This document shows positions 1-13,600 of a DNA stretch of 64,000 nucleotides, one piece after another; within the stretch, counting starts at the first letter, position 1; each line of letters begins with the position of its first letter. The notes beneath the pieces are model-generated. The model was given only the letters and a program-made list of their open reading frames with translations, made no database searches and had not been told where the DNA came from. Position numbers and translations under genes: made by a program. Source of the stretch: Hofstenia miamia (taxonomy: Eukaryota; Xenacoelomorpha; Acoela); assembly GCA_004352715.1 (NCBI GenBank), contig SCFE01000090.1, positions 367,419 to 431,418 on the forward strand, in the 5' to 3' direction.

Positions 1-139
1 TTCGACAATTAAAACCTGTCATTTTAAGTTTTAATCGCTTGAATATATATTCAGCACAATGTTCATCAAAATCTTCATCTTTTCGATGCCTTTTCAAGCA
101 TCTAAAAACATCTTCCTCTTCTTCATCACCACAATATTT
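1..139 (-). CDS. GLG1: GLG1 exon, runs off the left edge
   Basis: The exon starts in phase 0 after TTTTAG with KYCGDEEEEDVFRCLKRH, then HCAEYIFKRL. It is still open at position 1. More repeats, the transmembrane segment and the short tail of GLG1 would lie to the left. Confidence 0.9.
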
Positions 140-3100
140 CTAAAAGTACATTATGATGCATTACAAGAAAGTCCAAGAAATGATGGAATATCACGAAATG
201 GTTTCAAATGTATGAAAAAATAAAAAATACCAACAAGATAAAATTCCCTTGCACATTAGTGCATTTCGACGAAAAACAAATACTTTTCTAATACCACAAT
301 ATGAATTCATTCTTTTAAAATAGAAAATATAAAACGAGGCGTTGGCGTATTATTTGAAAAAATACATGCTGGGAATATTAACCTTAATCATAAATTTACA
401 AGCTTTAGCAAGTTTATAATCCATGTGCACATCTTTAGCTTCTTGCTTCTCTCTGGTGAACAATTTTTGTTTACACTCGTTAGTTAAACTGTCGGAATTC
501 TCTTTTAGGCATTCTAGTACACGCGCATTGCCAGATTTCACATGACTGCAATACTCCTTCACATCTGATTTACAAGCCTCATACAGGCCAGGACTTAGTC
601 TAATGTTTTCGATCTAAAGACCAATAATGTACCCCCAATTAACATATAGAGTATATACCGTGCGGTAGAGCTCCCGTTTAATTTGCTTTCTACACTCGAG
701 AGATATGATGTGGCTTCTCCTGTCAACAATAGCATTTCGAATTTTGAGTGATAAACACTCGACCGTTTGTTCACTAAAAAATCCAAAATCATGACTAAAT
801 CGTTAAAACAAATGAAATAAAATCGTTAAATAGATATAGCGGTAAATTGAATATTGAATGATGCCAAATTTTGCTGATAATGACCACTCCGCTTTTAAAG
901 ACCCTCAAAATATATAATTCAAAAAATTTCGAATGCACAAATTAGACAACACATTCCACTATAATTGTTTACAAAATGAGTTCTTATATTTAAAACTATA
1001 TTTAAATGCAACAATTTGCAAGATTTCCTTGCTTATAATGGCATCAATATAATAAAAGTATATCAAAGTAATCGCATAACAGTATAAAGAACACATACAG
1101 CGATTCAGAATCCCGACAATGTTCGGTTACGTCGTCATGACAAGCTTCTCTGAAATCAGGTGAAAATTTATAATTTTTCATTCGAACTAATTGGAAGTGA
1201 TCGATGCCTAAATAATTATAAACTAATTAACCATTGGTAATACATTACGATGACATATTATTATGAACTCGGGCGAAACCTATTTCAATTTTAGATGGTG
1301 ACAAGCATTGAAAAACGATTCTTTAAATCTAGTTTAAGCAATATTTCAATTAGTTTTCTAGTATGAATTATTGCGCTAATTTCAAAATTTTTAATTGTTA
1401 CTATAAAGCATATTTTATTCAAACATTTATTCATTCCTCATTTATAGCTTAAGTCTCGCTGTAATACTTAGTTCCGAAATTGATGGCCAGGCAGAATCCT
1501 ACTTTTCTAAAATCTAACCTAGAAATTTTTGTAATGCTGTTCGAAATGTTGCGATTGAAAACAGGACTGAATGAATTGATCATCGACAGCATGTGTTTGC
1601 AACTCTCCAACTCTGAGAACTAAGAGTTCTAAACGGGGCGAATCTTTTCAGCCCTGACCCAGCCCATTTTACGACCATGGCCTAGCTGGACCATATTTTC
1701 AATTATAACAATTCGATCCGGCCCGAAATTTGCTAAGGAAGGTTTGGGAGATGTAATTTTTCGAAATACAAGTCTCATGGGATTATTGGGACGAAATATC
1801 TCAGTGCGCCTGGGAATATTAATGTGGCTAATTTCACCACGATATAATTACGTCTACTAAACAAAAAATTCAAGCACGGCCAGGCCTATGATTCTTGGAA
1901 AATACATTACCCAGTCTACTTACAACTCCACTGAGATACAGCACGCATATAAATGTACATTTGAAAGGTTTATTAATTTTTTTATATCAATTACAATTGA
2001 CTGGATATCTACTACACTTTAGAAAGTCAGTATAATTATGCACATTCGTTGAATAATTGAAAACCAAACTACATATTGATTTTGGTAGAAAACAACAGGG
2101 TTAGATAATTTAAACGATTCAGTAATTTCCTTACTAACCTTGAAAGAGCTTACAAAAAAATTAAATGTTACTTTCAAGTAAAAAATGAAAATTTTATAAT
2201 CACTAAAACTGAAAATTCAAAATAAGATTTCAGTATAAAGATTAAATTCGAGAAACAAGGGGTGCGCATTGAAAATGAACTTTTGAAAGGCATACTATTA
2301 AATTTCAAACCGAGAATTACAAACGGAATAATATGAAATCTCACCTGCAACACATATTTCGTGAACATCGGGCTCGTTCTTATGTTTAATCATGCACTCG
2401 AATAATTCACCCTCTCCAATTTCTTTTAGATTCTCATTCTAAAGCATCGTTAATTTTCAAAATAGCGTTCATACTAACCTTGCAATACGTGTCAATCATT
2501 GGTTTACAATGTGCCAGAAGTTTTTTGTTTATCTTAGTTTCATAACTTTCAACTTCAATGTAAGCTTCGAGACCTTTTTTACATTCTGCGTTTTGAATCA
2601 AGTCATACTTGTTTTGAAGACACTCAATTTCCTAAAAAATATATATTCGACTTAACACTTTTTGGTCCATGACAAGTGCAATCTAAAAGTCCATATGCTA
2701 AAAAATATGTAATTTAGCCTTACCTAAATATTAAAGTATTATATATTGATTGATCAGTCATTTAGGTTATTTGAGACAAATATAGTCTAATAGAATAAAA
2801 AACTTTTCTTCTCAGAGACTACAAGCTAAAAATAAAAATACATGCAAATGCATGCAATTATTGGCTTAGGTCAATTATTGAAAATTCCGTTCTCTGCAGT
2901 TTTGGTGGCCATTCTGGCAATTTGCCAGATACAGAAATAACTACAAGTACACAATGAAAAAACTGTATAAAATAACATATAAATTCATTTCAAATCGAAT
3001 AGGTCTGATCAGGCACTGTTAATGCAAATTTTAATAGTGATATGATTGCGTTTTCAATGTAGCATGGGAGCTATCCATTATCAGCCACATGCAAAGTGAT

Positions 3101-4620
3101 CTAAGCGAGGCTTTGTGAAAAAACTGGACTTGGTTTCATTTGTCATAAAATTTTTTCCAGTGCATAGAATGAAAATCAAGCGCATGTCTACACAACTAAT
3201 CTCCCAAAAAACTGATTACAATCACATGCATTTTGTGCTCATAGGTGGATTTTTTCACTGAAGTTTTTCTATGCAAAGCACAAATTTAAACGATTTCATA
3301 TATAAAATTTTGTGTTCGAAGTAGTCTGTGTGCGGGCCAGGCCGCCCGATGCCGCGGGCTCAGGAGCGCTAAAACTTTAAAGGGCGGGCCATGGGCTGGC
3401 ATAGGAAGAAAATATAAAAGTATTGTAAGTTTACAATATCTCAAAACACAATATCTCTGCTTACAATTCTGTTTGCTATATCTCAATCACAACTTTACTA
3501 TATCTCAAATCTACCACAGGTAAATTTAACAGCTGAGTGAATAGCTGATAATGTTTTTATTGGATCTGGGGTAATTTACAGGTAAAAATGAAATCACGTG
3601 ATTAATGTGCAAGTGCGTTGAACGATGTGATTAATGTGCAAAGCATTAGCGGGCGGGCCGGAAAAATCGGCGGCCTGCAATCACTAATTCGAAGATACCA
3701 TAAGTTTAAAATTCACCTATTAATTGCAACGTTCTCCACAATGCATAAGCAGTATCTATTAGCAAATTTTGTGATTAAGACTTAAATGCTATATAATAGA
3801 GCTACACGACCGGTAGACTTGAGTGAAAGGGCGTATCGAGAATTTCTAAGGGGGGCAATTCTCATCCGAGACATATAGGCCTAGGTAGTTTTCATCTTTT
3901 TAGCATAATGCCGTGCTCGCCCGTGCATATATATGACAGACGGAGGTAATAAGAATAACATGAAATACTACTTTTTTCCACTTTATGTCAAACAAAAAGA
4001 CTGTTCATCAATATATCGATCAGATCGTATGAACATGAGTTGCAATTGGCTTGCCCAAAAAGGAGGGGGGCAGACGCAAGGCCCCCTCTATATACACCCC
4101 TACATGAATGAACAATAACATCAAATTTTTGTAATAATCGCGAATTGTTGTGTCTGAAATTTGGAAACAAAGACTATGGCGGAATATAAGACTCCTATAC
4201 TACAACAATGATGAATAGCATTTGTCTGGTGCATTGTAATATGATGTGAAGTTACGAATCAGGCGCGGTCTAAAATATTTTCAACGGTTGCAGGTAAATT
4301 TTTCTAAAATTATTATAAAGCAGTAATTTATTTGGAAGTTATTCCAAATCTAATCACATGTTGCATACAAAATTTAATGAGGTCCTCTACAAAAACTTTA
4401 AGGTTTATATTTATACCCAAACGAGGTAATCTTCTCCAGACGTCCTTTATTCAACAGTAAAAAATAATTTGAAAACTTGTTTTTTCTTTTGAAAATCACT
4501 TAAATTTTGTTTTGTATAATATTTACATAAAATCCACAATTTCATATGACTAGAAAAGTGGAAGGGGCGGCCATCCCTTAGACAGCATTTATGACAAAAT
4601 TAGCATTTTCCATTCAAATA

Positions 4621-4651
<31 letters not shown>

Positions 4652-4818
4652 NNNNNNNNNNNNNNNNNNNNNNNNNNNNNNNNNNNNNNNNNNNNNNNNN
4701 NNNNNNNNNNNNNNNNNNNNNNNNNNNNNNNNNNNNNNNNNNNNNNNNNNNNNNNNNNNNNNNNNNNNNNNNNNNNNNNNNNNNNNNNNNNNNNNNNNNN
4801 NNNNNNNNNNNNNNNNNN

Positions 4819-4855
<37 letters not shown>

Positions 4856-6106
4856 TGGCGTTTTATAATGCACAATTTATATATATTGGCGTTATATAAA
4901 TTTGAATTTATATATTGGTTTTTTAAAACACATTGGCGTTTAATAACAATTACCTATTTTTTTAAAATTTTTTTAATTTTTTTATTCTAAAATTATGAAC
5001 AAGAATATTAAAGATACAAAGTGAATGGGTATATACCATATAAATGGAACGGAATTAAACTACAAATTAAATCATTTTTGCTGCAAAATATGTTGAGTTT
5101 TAATAAACTTTGAACAACTAGGCCCTTTCGGCGACAAATTTTTAAATTCTACTAAATAAAAATCGATTAATTCCTCAATGTTTTTCTTAGAAGCTGTTGG
5201 ATATTCACTGTCAGCAACAGCTTAATAATGACCTTTTTGATAATGACCTTCTCCAACTTCGCCTACTCTTCCATTTGCTCATTTCATCTCCTGTGACTGT
5301 CCTCACTGCCGTAAAACTTGACTTGTTTTTATTTTTTTGTTGTGTATGCCTTCAGCGGCTAAATAAAGTTGATGATGATGTGATGATGATGATGACGATG
5401 ATGATGATTATTATTATTATTATTATCAATAAATCTTAATTTTTTTATGAAATATGACATCCACGAATTTTATGGGAATATTGTCTTGAATATAATATAT
5501 GTTTTTTCAATTCCGTCCCATATTTCTCTATAATAAGGTTTACTCTTCTTTGTTATTTCCGAGATTTGACCATTACAATTCTCAGATTAATTGATTTGGG
5601 AATGGGAAAGTATGCTCTCCATAGAAGTGTCAAAATCAAGCATAATTCAACTAATCTTGAAAAGATAGATTTCGAAATTTGGCATGTGATATTTTAAAAA
5701 CATTACTAATTAAGTTTAAATTTAATGGAAAATAGTTGTACAACTTAAAAAATATCGTATTATTAAGGTTACTTACCATTCTCATGCAATCATATCTTAC
5801 TGCAATTATAAACCGCCAATACCTCTAAGAAATTATATAACACCATATTCTATGAAAATCCAGAAAATTTATATTTTTTGATGAATATTTTTTAATCACC
5901 TTTGATATTTGCCAAATATCCACTAGAATATGTTTAAACAAAAATCGAGCGAAAAAAGAGTTTTGCCAATTCATAAACAGCATTGGCGTTTTATACCATT
6001 TAAAATTTGAGTTTGCTGGCGTTTTATAACACTGTAATTTAGTATGTTAAAAGGCGCCAATATATATATACATATAGACATATATATATATACATATAGA
6101 CATATA

Positions 6107-6143
<37 letters not shown>

Positions 6144-7617
6144 CAAAGTTTTGATCTAGCATCTATCCAGAGCATTATTACACACTAATGTATTTTCTCC
6201 AAAAGCAACAGAAGACTTAAAATGTTATTGGAGCTGAGAACTTGTTGGTATATTGATGTTTCTAGGTAAAATCAAGCCTATTAAGCTCATGGAAGATATA
6301 GCAAAGTCAGCATCAAGCACTAATACATTTCAAATAAATAGTTAATTTGTACAACTTCATAACATTACATTTAAAAACAGACATTTTTTGTGTTTATAAA
6401 ACAGGCCTGCATAGAATTAATATAAAATCTCAAAAGGTAGAGGGCAAGAAGATTTTTACGTTTAGAATTTTTCTTTGGTATTCTTTAAGCATATTTCATA
6501 ATTTCTCCGTTTGGGACTCCAAGCTTTTGCACATTTGATAAAAACCTATATATATATATATGCGCTAAATACAAGGGGAATCCATACGTATGTAGACAGC
6601 GTTTAATGTTGTTATTTTTTAGTTGTCTTTAGCCCCCAATTTAATTTGAGCAACGGGCTTGCAAATTCGGAATTTTTAATTATATAGAAATGATTAACAT
6701 AATATTTGAAATTGTTGTTACAAAATGTGATGTGCCATTATTCAGATTTTGTATTCAAAGTTTTTAATAGATATATGAGCGGTAAGTACAAGGGAGAATA
6801 ATTTGAAAAAATATGGCGCTCTATACACTTCTAATGACCAATGATATTTGCAAATGAATGAATTGTGGAAAACGATGAAAAATTTTCTAACATTACAGCA
6901 CTATTGAATTTAACTTAATAAATGCAAAAAAGTAACTGACTACTTAATATTACTAACGTAGATTTAAAAATATAGAAGTGACAGGTAGAATTAATAGTGG
7001 TAATAGCAGGTACGTATGTGCATCAAAGATGATAAGGAACTTGCTCAAAAGACTAGCATGTAATAATATTCGACACTATCCAAAAATATATTTGGTAATA
7101 TTCAAATAAACCAGAATTTGAAAGCAACAAAAATTAGTGAATACAACGGAAATCTGGGACACTAACATACCTAATAGATCAATGAATAGTGACATAAAAA
7201 GTTCATATTTGTGAAGAACGTATTACAAAACCCTGGAAAAATTTTAAAGTGGTTGAAATTTTTGTATTTTTAGAAAGTTTTCGTTCCTTATATAGTAAAT
7301 TAAGAATGCTTTTACAATTATATTTTTTTAAAAAACGTAATGATCTTATAAGACCTAAGTAATTTCAAAAATATAAAATGTATAGAGCGCCCAATATATA
7401 TGAGAAATTTGCATAAAGCGTCCATATATAAATTCTATTAAATCCCATGAGATTTGTATCATGAAGAAAATTTCAAATAATGCATTCTGACTACCTTTAT
7501 ATAATATAAAAGTTTTTTTGACAATTTCTTAAAAAAAACAAAGCTCCAAAATATGCACGATTTTGGTGCAGTAGAATTAGGCACCCTATCGAGGTATTTT
7601 AAAATCGCACTTTCGCC

Positions 7618-7666
<49 letters not shown>

Positions 7667-10600
7667 AATGCTTACTACCAATTCTAATATCAAAATTTGA
7701 AAAAAACGTAGTTTCGAGCCCATATATATATATCAGATAACACATACCAGAGCGCCCATATATATTTGGCCATTTATACTTGGGGCACACAGATATATCC
7801 TGTTTTTAGTAAATTTGTAAAAGCTTGTTTTTTCAAACGAGGAAATTATAGCATCTGCTTAACCCTAAACGTACTGACGTTTTTTGGTCATAACTTTGCT
7901 TGAAATTTTTTAGATGAATTTTTCCAAAAAACTATCTGGTAACAACTTTTTTGATCAGCAAAAATTTTTTTGTTGCAACATACATTTAAAATAGTAAACA
8001 TTTATGCACTTAATTTGAAACCTTCTCATGACAGAAGCTTACGACATGGCTTCACTCTTGATCAGCAGTCTGAATGTCGGGTGCTGCCCAAAGATGACAG
8101 CGGTACCCTTAATTGGCGACCGGTCCGGTAACCAAGTTCCCCTCGTGAGGGAACTCGCAACATAAATGATCGTTTTCTCCACTTAACCTGGTTTCATAGT
8201 TTATATAGGTTTAATTCTCTTTTTAACCGATTGGGATCGGTATTACTGTTTCAGTCATGTTTTTTTGCATCCATAAAGTTAGCGTTGCGATAATCAAAGA
8301 AAGTTAATTACCACAAATAGTTATATTAAATAATCCTTAAGGTGTTTCCCCAAATCGGCAAGTCGAAGTTTATATTTTCAGCATGTTTGGTAGCGTATGT
8401 CTATTTGTATAACAGAATGCAGAAAATATTAAACATTTCTTCGCAAAACTGTCCTCTGAGGAGAAAAGTGAACGAAAAAGAATTAAAACAACGTCAACCT
8501 CATGGTTTTCTTTGATTACTTTATCCGAACACAAGCTAGCCAAATCATCTCGGCAGTGAAATTCCAGTTGTGGGTTTAAGCCGATGGCAACAGCCCGTTC
8601 ACGCATCACACGAATAACGTTATGACTACATTTAGTAGATAACTAAAATAATGAATAATATCATTCAAAGAATAAACAAAACAAAACCCTATCTTCCTTA
8701 TTAGGAGCGTTGATATGACGGTACAGACAAGCAAAAACTTCACCGTTGTAGTGTGCATTACGAACGCGTTTAATATCAGAACATTTTTCTCTAAATAATA
8801 ATTGATAACTTATTACCAAAATTTTATAATCTGAATCCATATAATGTACACGATATAATAATGTTTGAACATTATATTGATACTTCGATTTTTTAACTTT
8901 TCTGCAAACACGGCTAGAAAAATCCTAAAATATAGAATAGTCATTTTAACAGTTGCATACTCAAAGGAACAATAACCTTCCAACTTCTCATATAAAAATG
9001 GTTAGGTGGTTTTTTCTATACATCATAATGACTGAGACAAAAGAATAAACATTAAAAACATATCACACATATCAAATCAAGTTGCCAAAACAATTATTAC
9101 AGCCTACCACATTGAACACTGCAGGCTCTACTCAACAAGAACAGTACTATTTAAGAAAATGCGATTAAATACACAATATTCAAACATTTAGTTTATAGAC
9201 TACTTCTTCAGCTTATATACCCTGTATACTTCGCCTAAACAGCGCAATTGCAAAATATTAAAAAGGCTTACAAATGATAATACAACTTTTCCATATGAAG
9301 TTTCAACTTAAGCAAATTAACAGCATAATATAGGATGATTTAAGGTTTATATAAAATAAAATTTCAATTTTCGCGTTGCATTATGTAGAATTTGCAGCGG
9401 CATCGACTCAATGTGGTATACTTAAATCAATGTCGGAAGTATTGCATGTTCGAGAAAGCATGTTGTTTCTTTATAGTCAACTGTCATAGAAGGTACATCA
9501 AATTCGGGGCATATTACAAGGGAATAGTCAGCCTTTTGCAGCTAGTAATTATATTACAGATCTATCAAAGTAATACAGAAATCCTTACAAATACTGAACC
9601 AACGGTGTAAACGAAATGGGCTAGAAAAGTGCTTCTCAACGTGGGCGTAGGAACTTTTGAAAGTGGGCGTGGAGATATCTTAAGGAAATTACGCGGACTC
9701 AGAAATAACAAATATTTTACGAGCACGCACCGAGCATTTGCTTAGTGATGATACATTTAAATCAGAAAGATTTGACCCTATTATAGCTGTAGAACTTCTT
9801 GAACCGAAAGAGAATAATGCATTATGGGAAGAATTGAAAGTGAAGGATAGTTGAAAATTAAATTTTTTCATCCGTTACTCTTTGAAAAGGTTGTTCCATA
9901 TTTGATAAGTTTCCCACCACCTGGCTGGCTGAAGTTGGATTTTCTGCTGCAAATGATGTAGTAACAAAGAAACGTAATTCGTTACAGATTGAACAGAGAG
10001 AAGACTTACGCCTGAAGCTGAATGAAGGTTTGGAAATTCAGCTGGATAAACTGGTTCGCAGACACCAACCACAATGTAGTCGTTAGTAGAAAACCGAAAC
10101 ATTTTGCTTTTGTAAATAAGCGGCATTTTTCATTGCATAATGTCAAATTTTTGTCCATGTAGGTCCGAAATTTTACTTATCGCTCTAAAATGGGTCGCAA
10201 AAAAAGCACTGAGCTAGAACTACACACAAAGTAAAAGAATCAAATTCAGGGATGTCTTTTTGTTTCGCAACCACCAAATTGAATCTTCAACTCCTACAGA
10301 TACCTTGGCATTGTTCCTGCAACCAAATCGAGCTTAAAAAAATTATTTTGAAAGAAGGTACTGAAGGCCATTACCAGAACTGATCTATTCCATAACCTCT
10401 CATCAATGTCAATACATGCTGCATAGAAATTTTAAAGTTTTGCAAACTTACCGATTATCATACAGGATGGCGGCAATATGGAAGAGTAATTTATTTCAAC
10501 ATCAAATGCTCGATCGTGCGAAAGTATTTCCTCAAACAGGTTGTTGGCCTTCATAAGTCGATATTGAATTACAAAGTAATACTAATAATCGACAATCATA

Positions 10601-13600
10601 CGGCTTCAGAAGGTGTACATCGACTGCTCAAATTTCCATTCACTGATCAATTTATGGCATATGCGAGCAACTTTTTCGGCAGTAAATCTGAATGTCCTTC
10701 AGAATTCTTCTCTACTGTTTTCAGGCAAACACATTGGGAAATTCATCGAACTGTTCCAGTCTTACCTGACCAATCGCCACCAGTGTGTCAAAATCAAATC
10801 GTCTATCTCTTCTCCTGTCCCCGTTACTAGTGGTGCCCCTCAAGGCTCAGTGTTTGCTGTTCTTTTCTTCCTCGTTGCCATTAACGACCTCCCTCATTCT
10901 GTTCTCAACTCGTCTTGCCTGCTGTATGTCGACGACACTGCGATTTTTGATTTTGGTTTGGTCTTTTGCTTCGAACATTTTTCTGATCTTGAGCACTTGT
11001 CTACTTGGTCCTCTGTCAACCATCTTGATTTTAGCACTACCAAGACATGCGGTATTTCCTTTTCTGTGGCTCCCCCTTCTGATTTGCCTCTACCTGTGAA
11101 CTTTGCGCCTCATCACACTCATCTTGGAGTTCAACTTGCTGCAAACTTAAATTGGACTGGACATGTGTCTTTGCGTCTCCACAAAGCTAATTCCTCGCTA
11201 TTTGCCCTTTTCCGTAATGTTCCTTTTAATACCTCGTCTGCTGTGAAACTCTCTTTGTTCAAGTCCATTCCTCGCGCCATTCTTCTCTACGCGTCTCCTT
11301 GTTGGTGGCCTTCTCGTGCTTTGTTCCACTCCATGGAACGTTTCCAGAAACGCGCTTTCAAATGGATTTCCTCTTTGGACTATAAAGACGCTCTGCTGAA
11401 ATTCTCCACTCTCCCGCTGTCACTCTACTTCCATGCCTGTGATCTCCTTCTGTTCAATCGACTACTGACTCGCAAATTGGATCTTGATCCTTTTGATTTC
11501 ATTAAGTTCTCCAATTCCTGCTGCACTCGCTCTGATGATGTTGTCACCTTCTCCATTCGTCGTACAAAGAAACATCGCACCCTTCACTCGTTTTTCAATC
11601 GTGCTTGTACTGCTGCTAATTACATCTTGACTCGCAGCCCTCCAACAGCGATTGATTTCTTTTCCCCGCCACCGAGCTTCAAGAAATCTTTGATGGCTTT
11701 CCTCTTTGCTGAGCCCTTCTCCAACTTCGCCTACTCTTTCATTTGCTCCTATTTCATCTCCTGTGACTGTCCTTGCTGCTGTAAAACTTGACTTGTTTTT
11801 ATTTTTTGTTGTGTATGCCTTCAGCGGCTAATAAAGTCATTGATTATTATTGTTATTATTAAATTACGAACTGAAAAATCAGTGTTACGAGCTACTCAAT
11901 TCACGGGTTTCGCTTTTGCTTGATAAATACTAGACTTTTCATTTATCTACGATTCAATGTGGTTTTGCCGTTTTTGTGGAATGGAAAGAACTTGCTGAAG
12001 TGCTAAAGAAATACTAAGTCACTCAGTAAGTAAGTCGTAAATTAATGTAGACTACTTTATCCAATTTGTAAAAAAATCATGTGTAGCTTTATCGGATTGT
12101 GAATAACTTCCAAGATTAATATTTATCAGCATTTTTCTATAAAATAATAAATGTAAGAAACCAATGAAAACGCACTGCAGAAAATGATTTACATAAAAAT
12201 ATCTTACTTCGCATCTGTACGACATGCTTTATATAGCTTAGAATCCAAAGACCAATCTCGTACAACAAAATAGTTAATTTCAATAAGAAGCTCCTCACAA
12301 TCATCAGTCATTGCATTGTGCTCAACATTTCTTAAAAGGCAGCCCAAAACATCCCCATCCGATTCCCTAAAGTAACCCCGATAACAAATGCAATTGCTAT
12401 AAATACTTACATTACATCGGAACAAAGTTTTCTCCCTACGTCACCACAGGCTTCGGACATAACAGCATCCATCCCAGTTTCACGTGGATTAACTTCGCGA
12501 ACAAACATAGAGAGCTAGACACAAATTATGCACGAAAGTTTAAAATCCAATACCGTATCATAACATCGTTCAGTTGATTGTATAGTATGGTTATTTACAA
12601 GGCGCATTAAACAATGAATAGTTTTACCCTCTCTAGGTAATTCTCGATTTTCATCCATACAATATTTTTCCAAATAATCGTTGCAATAGGCCACAATATT
12701 TGGAGTAAGACTGTAATCTGATTGAAGCATAGTACGAATATTTCCAATTTCTCGATGACATTTAGAGGAAATGGGTTTACCTAAAAATTTTTAAGTTGAA
12801 AAATTCATAGGAAAGTACCTTGTCGCTGTTGTTCTTCAATACAAAGTAGAAGTTTAGCGAGCTTAGAATTATCCAATTCTTCATTTTCATCCAAACGGCA
12901 TGTCTTAAAACGTTCTAATTCAGGCTTACACTGAATGTCAAGGCGATAATCAGTTGATGGCTCAACAACAATAGCTTTTATATGATTAATTACCATTTTT
13001 TTGCACTAAAAGAAAACTTTATACAAAATTTATACAAGTAAATTACCTCACTCCCCATTTTTGGATGATGTACATGCTTCTCAAAACATTTTAACAGACG
13101 ACCTTCTCCTGGCTGTACATCCTGACACAATTCATGTCTTTCAGTCTGACAAGCAAAATAAAGTTGTCGATCTAACACATAATTCTGACTTTGAGCAGAT
13201 AAAATTTTGACCAACTCAGCTTTGCATTGAGGCTGTACCTTGGAAAGATGCGATTCCATGCAAGATATTACTCGTCCTTGAGAATGCGAAGACTAAACGA
13301 ATACACTATTTTTTACAACAACCCAATTTAAACAACGAAAGATCAACATTTTTTGTGCTTAAACTCAAAAGACACTCTCATACCTAAGGTCCCTCTTTCA
13401 AAAACAAAGCAATTAATGGCATTTACATAATATACAATATTTGGTCATAGCAAGAGTGATAAATGAATTTTCGGAGTAAATTTTCTTCTGATGAGGTCAC
13501 AGAGACCCATACGAACGTATTAAAGCTCAGCATAGTTGCATTTGAACACATACACTAACGCCTCTCACTAGGTACATAATTTATATTTATATCTTCAAAT

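Larger units (their letters stand above)
2632..8498. other. 5.9-kb GLG1 intron
   Basis: Holds the hAT MITE at 3322, three microsatellite arrays, the LINE tail at 5247 and the GGCG-capped repeats at 4855-4940, 5983-6063 and 6815-7760. Apart from these it is AT-rich with no coding sequence recognised. A small hairpin (GTTCCC..GGGAAC, about 8136-8154) sits in a GC-richer patch. Confidence 0.7.
8925..12207. other. GLG1 intron region, 3.3 kb, with a hAT relic and a LINE copy
   Basis: Besides the hAT relic and the retrotransposon copy, 10270-10380 has a short RT-like stretch (FNSYRYLGIVPATKS on the plus strand). By splice phase at least one GLG1 exon should lie here, but I could not find it. Confidence 0.55.

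Noticed and set aside
4589-4899. Long reading frames on both strands made of alternating Tyr-Ile and unknown residues
   Set aside because: Translation of a (TA)n array and Ns; not a gene. The same applies at 20266-20991.
7858-7900. TTAACCCTAAACG, resembling a piggyBac-type end
   Set aside because: No matching inverted end with TTAA and no transposase nearby.
8136-8154. GTTCCC..GGGAAC hairpin
   Set aside because: A 6-bp stem alone is too weak to support an RNA element.
8712-8820. A 26-nt GT..AG stretch within the GLG1 exon at 8688-8924
   Set aside because: Shorter than all other introns here, and its removal puts the downstream repeat out of frame; read-through is open and keeps all Cys.
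9875-10126. 83-codon minus-strand frame
   Set aside because: Shadow of the hAT transposase coding sequence on the other strand.
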